Positions 43,701 through 54,984 of a stretch of DNA of 64,000 bases are shown piece after piece. Every line of letters starts with the position of its first letter. Within the stretch, counting starts at the first letter, position 1. A model generated the notes under the pieces. That model worked only from the letters and a program-made list of their open reading frames with translations, ran no database searches and had not been told where the DNA came from. Position numbers and translations under genes: made by a program. The DNA comes from Microglena sp. YARC (taxonomy: Eukaryota; Chlorophyta; Chlorophyceae; Chlamydomonadales; Chlamydomonadaceae): NCBI GenBank assembly GCA_022414725.1, contig CM039462.1, forward strand, positions 79,063,421-79,127,420, read 5' to 3'.

Positions 43701-46700
43701 CAAGTATGTGCTCAAGGTTCTTCTATCAGTATAAGACAGTTTTTATGATCTTCGTATCAGTACAAAGCAGTATACGGCTGTACAACAAGTCGAATGAACA
43801 AAGTAAGTATGTGCCCAAGGTCCTTATATGAGTACAAGGCAGTACAAGGCTGTATAACAAGCAGAATGAACAAAGCGGGTATGTGCCCAAGGTCCTTGTT
43901 ACAGTGCAAGGTAATACAAGGCTGCACAATGAGCATAACGAATAAAGTAGATATGTGCCCAAGGTCCTTGTTTTAGTACAAGGTAAAATAAACTGTACAA
44001 CAATTAGAACGCACAAAGCAAATGTGCGCCCAAGGTCCTTGTATCAATATAAGGCGGTTCAAGGCTATACAACAAGCATAATGAATAACGTAGGTTTACA
44101 CAAGGCTCTTGTATCAGTACAAGGTAGTACAAGGCAGTATAAGGCTGTATAAAAAGCAGAACGAACAAAGCAGGTATGTGCCCAAGGCTCTTGTATCAGT
44201 ACAAGGCGGTACAAGGCTTTACAACAGGTAAGACGAACCAAGTAGGTATGCGCCCAAGGTTCTTCTATCAGTATAAGGTAGTACAGTAAAATGAATCAAG
44301 TGGGTATATGCCCAAGGTCCTTGTATCAATATAAGGCAGTTCAAGGCTGTACAACAAGCATAATGAATAAAGTAGGTATATGCAAGACTCTTGTATCAGT
44401 ACAAGGCAGTACAAGACTGTTCAACAAGTAAAATGAATCAAGTAGGTATGCGTCCAAGGTTCTTCTATCAGTATAAGGCAGTACAGGGCTGTACAACAAA
44501 CATAAGAACTAAAGCAAGTATGTGCCCAAGGTTCTTCTATCAGTATAAGACAGTTTTTATGATCCTCTTATCAGTACAAAGCAGTATACGGCTGTACAAC
44601 AAGTCGAATGAACAAAGTAAGTATGTGCCCAAGGTCCTTATATGAGTACAAGGCAGTACAAGGCTGTATAACAAGCAGAATGAACAAAGCGGATATGTGC
44701 CCAAGGTCCTTGTTACAGTGCAAGGTAATACAAGGCTGCACAATGAGCATAATGAATAAAGTAGATATGTGCACAAGGTCCTTCTATTAGTACTAGGTAA
44801 AATAAACTGTACAACAATTAGAACGCACAAAGCAAGTGTGCGCCCAAGGTCCTTGTATCAATATAAGGCGGTTCAATGCTATACAACAAGCATAATGAAT
44901 AACGTAGGTATACACAAGGCTCTTGTGTCAGTACAAGGCAGTACAAGGCAGTATAAGGCTGTATAACAAGCAAAACGAACAAGGCAAGTATGTGCCTAAA
45001 GTTCTTGTTATAGTATAAGGCAGTACAAGGCTGTACAGGAAGCAAATGCACGAGGAAGGTATGCATCTAAGGTCCTTGTTATAATACAAGGCAGTACAAG
45101 GCTGTACAACAATCAGAACGAACAAAGCAGGTATGTGCCCAAGTTCCTCGTATCAGTACAAGGCAGTTCAAGGCTGTACAACAAGCATAATGAATAAAGT
45201 AGGTATACGCAAGGCTCTTGTATCAGTACAAGGCGGTACAAGGCTTTACAACAAGTAAAACGAACCAAGTAGGTATGCGCCCAAGGTTCTTCTATCAGTA
45301 TAAGGTAGTACAGTAAAATGAATCAAGTGGGTATATGCCCAAGGTCCTTGTATCAATATAAAGCAGTTCAAGGCTGTACAACAAGCATAATGAATAAAGT
45401 AGGTATATGCAAGGCTTTTGTATCAGTACAAGGCAGTACAAGACTGTTCAACAAGTAAAATGAATCAAGTAGGTATGCGTCCAAGGTTCTTCTATCAGTA
45501 TAAGGCAGTACAGGGCTGTACAACAAACATAAGAACTAAAGCAAGTATGTGCCCAAGGTTCTTCTATCAGTATAAGACAGTTTTTATGATCCTCTTATCA
45601 GTACAAAGCAGTATACGGCTGTACAACAAGTCGAATGAACAAAGTAAGTATGTGCCCAAGGTCCTTATATGAGTACAAGGCAGTACAAGGCTGTATAACA
45701 AGCAGAATGAACAAAGCGGATATGTGCCTAAGGTCCTTGTTACAGTGCAAGGTAATAAAAGGCTGCACAATGAGCATAATGAATAAAGTAGATATGTGCT
45801 CAAGGTCCTTGTATTAGTACTAGGTAAAATAAAGCTGTACAACAAGTAGAACGCACAAAGCAAGTGTGCGCCCAAGGTCCTTGTATCAATATAAGGCGGT
45901 TCAAGGCTATACAACAAGCATAATGAATAACGTAGGTATACACAAGGCTCTTGTATCAGTACAAGGCAGTACAAGGCAGTATAAGGCTGTATAACAAGCA
46001 AAACGAACAAGGCAAGTATGTGCCTAAAGTTCTTGTTATAGTATAAGGCAGTACAAGGCTGTACAAGAAGCACAATGCACGAGGAAGGTATGCATCTAAG
46101 GTCCTTGTTATAATACAAGGCAGTACAAGGCTGTACAACAATCAGAACGAACAAAGCAGGTATGTGCCAAGTTCCTAGCGTATCAGTACAAGCAGTTCAA
46201 GGCTGTACAACAAGCATAATGAATAAAGTAGGTATACGCAAGGCTCTTGTATCAGTACAAGGCGGTACAAGGCTTTACAACAAGTAAAACGAACCAAGTA
46301 GGTATGCGCCCAAGGTTCTTCTATCGGTATAAGGTAGTACAGTAAAATGAATCAAGTGGGTATATGCCCAAGGTCCTTGTATCAATATAAGGCAGTTCAA
46401 GGCTGTACAACAAGCATAAGGATTAAAGTAGGTATACGCAAGGCTTTTGTATCAGTACAAGGCAGTACAAGACTGTACAACAAGTAAAATGAATCAAGTA
46501 GGTATGCGTCCAAGGTTCTTCTATCAGTATAAGGCAGTACAAGGCTGTACAACAAGCATAAGAACTAAAGCAAGTATGTGCTCAAGGTTCTTCTATCAGT
46601 ATAAGACAGTTTGTATGATCTTCGTATCAGTACAAAGCAGTATACGGCTGTACAACAAGTCGAATCAACAAAGTAAGTATGTGCCCAAGGTCCTTATATG

Positions 46701-49700
46701 AGTACAAGGCAGTACAAGGCTGTATAACAAGCAGAATGAACAAAGCGGGTATGTGCCCAAGGTCCTTGTTACAGTGCAAGGTAATACAAGGCTGCACAAT
46801 GAGCATAATGAATAAAGTATATATGTGCCCAAGGTCCTTGTTTTAGTACAAGGTAAAATAAACTGTACAACATGTAGTACACACAAAGCAAGAGTGCGCC
46901 CAAGGTCCTTGTATCAATATAAAGCGGTTCAAGGCTATACAACAAGCATAATGAATAACGTAGGTATACACAAGGCTCTTATATCAGTACAAGGTAGTAC
47001 AAGGCAGTATAAGGCTGTATAAAAAGCAGAACGGACAAAGCAGGTATGTGCCCAAGGCTCTTGTATCAGTACAAGGCGGTACAAGGCTTTACTACAAGTA
47101 AAACAAAACCAAGTAGGTATGCGCCCAAAGTTCTTCTATCAGTATAAGGTAGTACAGTAAAATGAATCAAGTGGGTATGTGCCCAAGGTCCTTGTATCAA
47201 TACAAGGCAGTTCAAGGCTGTACAACAAGCATAATGAATAAAGTAGGTATACGCAAGGCTCTTGTATCAGTACAAGGTGGTACAAGGCTTTACAACAAGT
47301 AAAACGAACCAAGTAGTATGCACCAAGGTCTTCTATCAGTATAAGGTAGTACAGTAAATTGAATCAAGTGGGTATATGCCCAAGGTTCTTCTATCAATAT
47401 CAAGCAGTTCAAGGCTGTACAACAAGCATAATGAATAAAGCAGGTATACGCAAGACTCTTGTATCAGTACAAGGCAGTACAAGACTGTACAACAAGTAAA
47501 ATGAATCAAGTAGGTATGCGTCCAAGGTTCTTCTATCAGTATAAGGCAGTACAGGGCTGTATAACAAGCATAAGAACTAAAGCAAGTATGTGCTCAAGGT
47601 TCTTCTATCAGTATAAGACAGTTTTTATGATCCTCTTATCAGTACAAAGCAGTATACGGCTGTACAATAAGTCGAATGAACAAAGTTATTATGTGCCAAA
47701 TCCTATATGAGTACAAGCAGGTACAAGGCTGTATAACAAGCAGAATGAACAAAGCGGGTATGTGCCCAAGGTCCTTGTTACAGTGCAAGGTAATGCAAGG
47801 CTGCACAATGAGCATAATGATTTAAAGTAGATATGTGCCCAAGGTCCTTGTTTTAGTACAAGGTCAAATAAACTGTACAACAAGTAGAACGCACAAAAGC
47901 AAATGTGCGCCCAAGGTCCTTGTATCAATATAAGGCGGTTCAAGGCTATACAACAAGCATAATGAAAAACGTAGGTATACACAAGGCTCTTGTATCAGTA
48001 CAAGGTAGTACAAGGCAGTATAAGGCTGTATAAAAAGCAGAACGAACAAAGCAGGTATGTGCCCAAGGCTCTTGTATCAGTACAAGGCGGTACAAGGCTT
48101 TACAACAAGTAAAACGAACCAAGTAGGTATGCGCCCAAGGTTCTTCTATCAGGATAAGGTAGTACAGTAAAATTAATCAAGTGGGTATGTGCCCAAGGTC
48201 CTTGTATCAATATAAGGCAGTTCAAGGCTGTACAACAAGCATAATGAATAAAGTAGGTACACGCAAGGCTCTTGTATCAGTACAAGGCAGTACAAGACTG
48301 TACAACAAGTAAAATGAATCAAGTAGGTATGCGTCCAAGGTTCTTCCATCAGTATAAGGCAGTACAGGGCTGTACAACAAGCATAAGAACTAAAGCAAGT
48401 ATGTGCTCAAGGTTCTTCTATCAGTATAAGACAGTTGTTATGATCCTCTTATCAGTACAAAGCAGTATACGGCTGTACAACAAGTCGAATGAACAAAGTT
48501 ATTATGTGCCCAAGGTCCTTATATGAGTACAAGGCAGTACAAGGCTGTATAACAAGCAGAATGAACAAAGCGGGTATGTGCCCCAAGGGTCGCTTGTTAC
48601 AGTGCAAGGTAATAAAAGGCTGCACAATGAGCATAATGATTAAAGTAGATATGTGCCCAAGGTCCTTGTTTTTAGTACAGGTCAAATAAAAACTGTACAA
48701 CAAATTAGAAGCGCACAAAGCAAATGTGCGCCCAAGGTCCTTGTATCAATATAAGGCGGTTCAAGGCTATACAACAAGCATAATGAATAACGTAGGTATA
48801 CACAAGGCTCTTGTATCAGTACAAGGTAGTACAAGGCAGTATAAGGCTGTATAACAAGCAGAACGAACAAAGCAGGTATGTGCCCAAGGCTCTTGTATCA
48901 GTACAAGGCGGTACAAGGCTTTACAACATGTAAAACGAACCAAGTAGGTATGCGCCCAAGGTTCTTCTATCAGGATAAGGTAGTACAGTAAAATGAATCA
49001 AGTGGGTATGTGCCCAAGGTCCTTGTATCAATAATAAGGCAGTTCAAGGCTGTACAACAAGCATAATGAATAAAGTAGGTATACGCAAGGCTCTTGTATT
49101 AGTACAAGGTGGTACAAGGCTTTACAACAAGCAAAACGAACCAAGTAGGTATGCACTTAAGGTTCTTCTATCAGTATAAGGTAGTACAGTAAATTGAATC
49201 GAGTGGGTATATGCCCAAGGTCCTTGATCAATATAAGCAGTTCAAGGCCTCTGTACAACAAGCTAAGAATAAAGCAGGTATACGCAAATCTTGTATCAGT
49301 ACAAGGCAGTACAAAGACTGTACAACAAGTTAAAATGAATCATAGTAGGTATGCGTTCCAAGGTTCTTTCTATCAGTATAAGGAGTACAGGGCTGGTATA
49401 ACAACATAAACTAAAGCAAGATGTGCTCAAGGTTCTTCTATCAGTAAAGACAGTTTTTACTGATCTCTCTTATCAGACAAGCAGTATACGGCTGACAATA
49501 AGTCGAAGATACAAAGTACTCTATGGTGCACAATGATCCTTCTATATGAGTACAAGGCAGTTACAAGGCTGCTATATAAACAAGCAGAACATGAACAAAC
49601 GCGGGGTATGTGCCCATCCTTGTTAACAGCTGCAAGTATAATGCTAAGTGCTGGCCACCAAGATAGCATATATGATACAAGTAGAATATTGTGCCCAGGT

Positions 49701-50161
49701 CCTTTGTTTGTAGTACAAGGTCAAATAAACTGTACAACAAGGTAGAACGCACTACAAAGCAAATGTAGCGCCCAAGGTCCTTGTATCAATATAGGCGAGG
49801 TTAAGGCTACTACAACAAACAATAATGAAAAACGTAAGGCGTAATAGCAGCCAAGTCTCTTGTATTCGAGTACAAGGGCTAGTACAAGCAGTATAGTTAT
49901 AAAAACGTCAGAACGAACAAAGCATCGTATGTGCCCAAGGCCTTTATCAGTACAGGCGTACAAGGCTTTACAAACAAGTAAAACGAACCAAGTAGGTAGG
50001 CGCCCAAGGAGGTTTCTGCTCCTATCATGCGATTTAAAAGACCCCCGCTAGTTAACAGTAAAATGAATCAAGTGGGATATGTAGCCCAATGTCCTTGTAT
50101 TCGAATATAGGCAGTTCAAGGCTGTACAACAAGCATAATGAATAAAAGTAGCTATCTCTCT
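31731..50161. repeat. Satellite A, right block, higher-order repeats
   Basis: At least 18 kb of about 72-bp monomers arranged in higher-order units. A marker (ACAGTTTTTATGATC) recurs at about 32748, 33764, 34787, 35804, 36817, 37835, 38849, 39866, 40880, 41894, 42709, 43737, 44551, 45578, 46606, 47619 and 48432. Spacings fall into three classes: about 1013-1023, 1027-1028 and 813-815 bp. Copies between 37.3 and 42.2 kb are almost identical. Copies at 32.4-37.3 kb and after 47.7 kb show many single-base insertions and deletions, worst at 49.2-50.1 kb beside the gap. Confidence 0.95.
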
Positions 50162-51161
50162 NNNNNNNNNNNNNNNNNNNNNNNNNNNNNNNNNNNNNNN
50201 NNNNNNNNNNNNNNNNNNNNNNNNNNNNNNNNNNNNNNNNNNNNNNNNNNNNNNNNNNNNNNNNNNNNNNNNNNNNNNNNNNNNNNNNNNNNNNNNNNNN
50301 NNNNNNNNNNNNNNNNNNNNNNNNNNNNNNNNNNNNNNNNNNNNNNNNNNNNNNNNNNNNNNNNNNNNNNNNNNNNNNNNNNNNNNNNNNNNNNNNNNNN
50401 NNNNNNNNNNNNNNNNNNNNNNNNNNNNNNNNNNNNNNNNNNNNNNNNNNNNNNNNNNNNNNNNNNNNNNNNNNNNNNNNNNNNNNNNNNNNNNNNNNNN
50501 NNNNNNNNNNNNNNNNNNNNNNNNNNNNNNNNNNNNNNNNNNNNNNNNNNNNNNNNNNNNNNNNNNNNNNNNNNNNNNNNNNNNNNNNNNNNNNNNNNNN
50601 NNNNNNNNNNNNNNNNNNNNNNNNNNNNNNNNNNNNNNNNNNNNNNNNNNNNNNNNNNNNNNNNNNNNNNNNNNNNNNNNNNNNNNNNNNNNNNNNNNNN
50701 NNNNNNNNNNNNNNNNNNNNNNNNNNNNNNNNNNNNNNNNNNNNNNNNNNNNNNNNNNNNNNNNNNNNNNNNNNNNNNNNNNNNNNNNNNNNNNNNNNNN
50801 NNNNNNNNNNNNNNNNNNNNNNNNNNNNNNNNNNNNNNNNNNNNNNNNNNNNNNNNNNNNNNNNNNNNNNNNNNNNNNNNNNNNNNNNNNNNNNNNNNNN
50901 NNNNNNNNNNNNNNNNNNNNNNNNNNNNNNNNNNNNNNNNNNNNNNNNNNNNNNNNNNNNNNNNNNNNNNNNNNNNNNNNNNNNNNNNNNNNNNNNNNNN
51001 NNNNNNNNNNNNNNNNNNNNNNNNNNNNNNNNNNNNNNNNNNNNNNNNNNNNNNNNNNNNNNNNNNNNNNNNNNNNNNNNNNNNNNNNNNNNNNNNNNNN
51101 NNNNNNNNNNNNNNNNNNNNNNNNNNNNNNNNNNNNNNNNNNNNNNNNNNNNNNNNNNNNN
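50162..51161. other. Assembly gap of 1000 N
   Basis: Exactly 1000 N, so the size is a placeholder. Sequence left and right of it need not be neighbours at this distance. Confidence 0.99.
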
Positions 51162-51675
51162 CGGGTCGGCGGTTGGGTTAGGTTGGGTTGGGTGGGGTTG
51201 GGTGGGGTTGGTTGGGTGAGGATTGGGTATAGGTTTGGGTGGGTGGGTGGTGGGGGGGGGGGGGTGATAGGTTGGTTGGATTCTTTGAGTTGGTGGGTTG
51301 GGTTGGTTTGGGTGTGAGGTTAGGTAAGGTTTGGGTATGGGTTGGGTTTGGGTTGGGTTGGGGTTGGATTGGGTTGGTTGGGTTGGGTTTGGGTTGGGTT
51401 AGGCTGGGTTGGTTGGGTAGGTTGGGTGGGGTGAGGTGGGTGGGGTAAGGTTGTGATAGGTTGGGATTGGGTTTAACTTCGGCTCGGCGTTTGGGTTTTG
51501 GGTTTGGGTGGGGTGGGTTGGGTTATAGGTTGGGTTGGGTGGGTTTGGGTTTGGGTTGGGGTTGGGTTGGCTTAGGTTGGTTGAGTTTGTTGAGTTGGTG
51601 AGGTTGCGGTTGGGTTAATTTTGTTGGGTTGGGTTGAGCTTGGGTTGGATTGAGTTGAGTTGATTGGATGAGTTT
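51162..51675. repeat. Degenerate GGGTT pentamer array
   Basis: G/T-rich tract of GGGTT with variants GGGTTT, GGGTA and GGTGGG. It resembles telomere-type sequence in composition, but no regular telomere unit such as TTTAGGG or TTAGGG is repeated. Confidence 0.8.
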
Positions 51676-53890
51676 TGGGTGGTGGTGGTTTGCATGTCAG
51701 GCACCCCCGTTTGTGGTGTGTGCGCTGATTTGGTGTAAGGCTGTATTGATTGCAGGGAGTGTGGAGTGGTGTGCTGGTGAGACAAGTCGTACGTGGTAAT
51801 TGGTGTGTTGGTATGGTGTGGTGTGGTGCAGGTCTGGTCTCTGTGATGTGTCAGGTTGGGCAGTGGTCTGGTGTGTGTGGTGATTCGTTGTGGTGTAGTT
51901 GGAAAAAGTGGGGGGGTGGGTTAAATCTCCAAAGTTTTTTTGTTTGTGGTGTGGTATGGGTGGTGTGTTTAAGTGGGGTAGTTTGGTCTAGTTTGGTTTG
52001 GTGGGCAGTAAGGAACCCTTGGTCTTAATTGATGGGATCAATTTCTTCAACACAAGGCTGGGCTCCCTTTTAACCGATTGTTTCCCTGATAAGTTTGAAC
52101 GCGCTTAGTTGGCCAAGTAAAAACAACTGTGTGAAGTAGAGCGAGACATGTTCGGGATTCGAAGAATTTGAAGCATGGGTCTGGTGGGAGTGGTGAGGCT
52201 GCATCAGAATCCCCAAAAAGTGTCGGCTGGCTTCGACTACACTGTGTGGTCTTGAACGAGGTTGATATTTGCGCAAGAGATTACGCGTAGGGGTCTTGCT
52301 CCCTGATTAGGGGCGGAATGAAAAAACAATAAGATTCGGTTGAGCAGATGAGTGATAGAGAGAGATAGACTAGGCGTGTTGCAGAAGTCGAGAGGGAAGC
52401 TGGTCGAATAGATGGAGATAAGAAGAAGAGAAGAGATGATAGAACATTATAGAACTGAAGTCCGAATATATTGACAAAAATCGAGGTGAGAAGTTATTGC
52501 TAGCTTGACCATCAACATTGACCGACGGCACAGTGACCCGCTCCAGCCTCTGCAGATTGGTACTCCGCAGAGAGAGAGAGACAAGAAGAGACGTCCCAAA
52601 TGAGACAACTGGTAGTACAATAAGGCCATAGATATAGAGGATAACTCCCGAAACCGCAGCGAATAAAGATACAATAAGAAGAGAAAGGGGAGCTCAGAGA
52701 TCGATAGAGGGTCAGGATTCATTAGTCGCAACTTGGATCTCTTTATGCGACAGAAGTGGAGACTCAGCATACACGGAGGTGAGATTGGGGATATATGAGA
52801 GGTAGAAATAGACACAACTTGTGACATGCTTAATATAACCATAGATATTGAGCGGATTTCGCAGCGACAACTAAAAATATAAAGTTGGTCAAATAACTAG
52901 TGAACAATCTTAGGCAACTGGAAGCAAACATTCCACAACACCATCTTTCTTTGAATGAGATAGACGGACAACAGGTAGAAGTGGATCGCGAAATCAAGTG
53001 TCAGATATTGCCAGTCAAGCTAGAATACCTTTTGGCGAGCAAATCAAAGGCAGCTAAAGATGAAGGCTACTCGAGTTTAGATTGAGCAACTATGAAACTA
53101 GCTACGCCATCGGGCATGCACTTGGGATGACCAGAATACTTCCAAGAATTCGACATCCTTCAAATCACTAGCAAGCGCAAGTGAAGGGGGGATAAAAACT
53201 GTTAGAACGTATCCAGGCAGTCGGGATTCGCATTACCGATGCGATGCGCAGATAATGAGCAGACCCTCACGCGTCGCATTAGCTTCACGTGACTCTACGA
53301 GTCCTCGGAAGCTTGTCAGGCATGGCGCTAAGTTGTAAATCGATTTATGAAAACGGTCAGTCACGCGTGTTGGTTGGATTCCAACGTCGGAGGAATTGAA
53401 GTGCAGACTCCTGAATGAGGCCAGGGTGCAAGAGTGTGGGGGGAGGAACTGAAAGGGTCCGAGCGCTCTCTAGGTTTCGTGTTTTGGGCCTAAAAATCAA
53501 CCTTACCACACAGGCCTACGCTCCCATGTCCTAGACATATTATGGATTGTCCAAGCGGTCTGGTCCAAAGCTAACCGGAAGATTTCAGGTGAGATTTCAG
53601 GTTTCAAAGGTGGCTCTCTGAGTTTAAGCGATCAGAGTGCTGCATAGGGCACGGGCACATTTGGAGTCATGATAGGGCGCCAGAAAGAATGTCATCATCA
53701 TATAATCATCATCATATAATAATATCATAGATATCTTCCATCATATTTCATCATCCTCATCATCATATCATCATGAATTGAATGAGAATTCGAGTGGAAC
53801 ATCTTCGCATCGACAGAACGTACGCGGTATAATCAGAGCAGATATAGGGACTACAATTAGGACTGAAATAAATTATACGACGCATGGGAA
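51676..53890. other. Low-feature sequence, possible LTR-element remnant
   Basis: 51690-52015 is GT-rich. 52300-52900 is purine-rich on the plus strand with only by-product ORFs. A short ORF at 52900-53085 (plus) reads IPQHHLSLNEIDGQQVEVDR. At 53185-53210 a purine tract (GTGAAGGGGGGA) is followed by TGTTAGAACG, which resembles the junction of a polypurine tract and a copia-type LTR. I could not find a matching second LTR. An (ATC)n tract lies at 53690-53775. Confidence 0.3.
53690..53775. repeat. ATC/ATAATCATC microsatellite
   Basis: Imperfect repeats of CATCATATAATCATCATC. Confidence 0.85.
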
Positions 53891-54080
53891 TGGATCATAT
53901 ACCGGTAAGTTTTTTTTGGACGGCCCCTATTGAGCATGGGTATTGATGCGCTTTTACTACCCCCCCCCCCACCTCACATTCACCACACAACACACCACAC
54001 AAAAAACCACAAGTGCGACACAAGACGACTAACCAGTCACGAATGTGAGTGATTCCTGCATGACATATATTTGGAACGAC

Positions 54081-54442
54081 TATTTTGGCGTCCTGGCCCA
54101 AGCAAACCCTGTGGGAATAGGCAGGCTGCGGATTTCTGCCCTCTTGGTGTTGTTTCTAGTTACCTGTAATGTCTCTTTGGCTCCGCTTTTCCGGATCATC
54201 TGGTAGGGCGCTTGATCTGCCGTGGTCAATAGGGATTAGTGGCGATGTTCCCTACTCAGTAGGCACGATTAGGACGACAAAAGTAGGTGCCATGGTAGGT
54301 CAAAAAAGTAGGTCCCATATGGAACGAGGCCTAACTCCTTTGCAGGAGTGGCTAACACCACTCAATGTATCCTCGGCGGGTTTTGTGTACAAGAGATTCA
54401 CCTCCTAGGGTGAAATTCCTTTATACAAAGCAAACTAAAAAA
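54081..54442 (+). repeat. SINE/LINE-type 3' domain, copy 2
   Basis: Begins TATTTTGGCGTCCTGGCCCA and follows copy 1 (14500-14824) through GGATTTCTGCCCTC, TGCCGTGGTCAA, CACCTCCTAGGGTGAAA and a short A-rich end. The sequence before it (about 53940-54075) is a C-rich leader unlike the tRNA-like head of copy 1. The 3' domain is therefore shared by elements with different fronts. Confidence 0.7.
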
Positions 54443-54454
54443 GAGCTTGAGGCC

Positions 54455-54965
54455 AGGCTTGGGGCATGCATGGCGCCATGGGGTCAGGGGAACCTGAATG
54501 TGGACTGGTACACGGCCAGGTACGCCTCACTGTCAGGTGGATGATAATGGGCAGCAACAATTCGAACCAGGACCCGAAGCCAAGCTTGAAGCTCGGAGTC
54601 CCGGACTCGTCTGGCCCTGCGCCCCGCCCCCAGAAAACCCTCGTGCAGCTTCATCCGCAGTACACGGTCGATTCCCCCCGACCCCCGATCCGTGCTGTGT
54701 TAAGGGCGGCGTGCACTGCATTCCGACTGCTATTCCTCTCTTCACTGTTTCATGGCCTCGTGCGGACTCTTTGGCTAGCCATGTATCCCGAACATTCTTG
54801 AAGAAAATCGGGAAAGGCAAATCCAGAAGTAAGCGCTCGCACTGCTGGCACCCCTGCCTCCCCCCCGCCGCGCCCCCCAACAAAAACAGATGGCCTTGCC
54901 AGACTTACTGCTTGGCCAGCGGGCTTGAAGTTCCAAAACTAAAACGGAGGAGGAGAATCTAGAAA
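54455..54965. other. GC-rich unique segment with a 154-codon open frame
   Basis: The plus-strand frame 54498-54962 reads GPEAKLEARSPGLVWPCAPP and ends with KIGKGKSRSKRSHCWHPC and KLKRRRRI. No family recognised and no splice context. It could be chance or a fragment of a mobile-element ORF. Confidence 0.25.
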
Positions 54966-54984
54966 GGGATGCAAGATGCCTGTT

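Noticed and set aside
32000..49400. Long minus-strand frames, up to 195 codons, across satellite A
   Set aside because: They arise where several monomers share a phase; frame and length change with each indel.
31731..50161. CRISPR-like array
   Set aside because: Monomers vary throughout with no constant repeat and unique spacers, and the setting is eukaryotic.
50138..51181. A 347-codon frame across the gap
   Set aside because: It consists almost entirely of N.
51162..51675. Telomere
   Set aside because: GGGTT variants are irregular, internal and beside a gap; no canonical telomere unit repeats.
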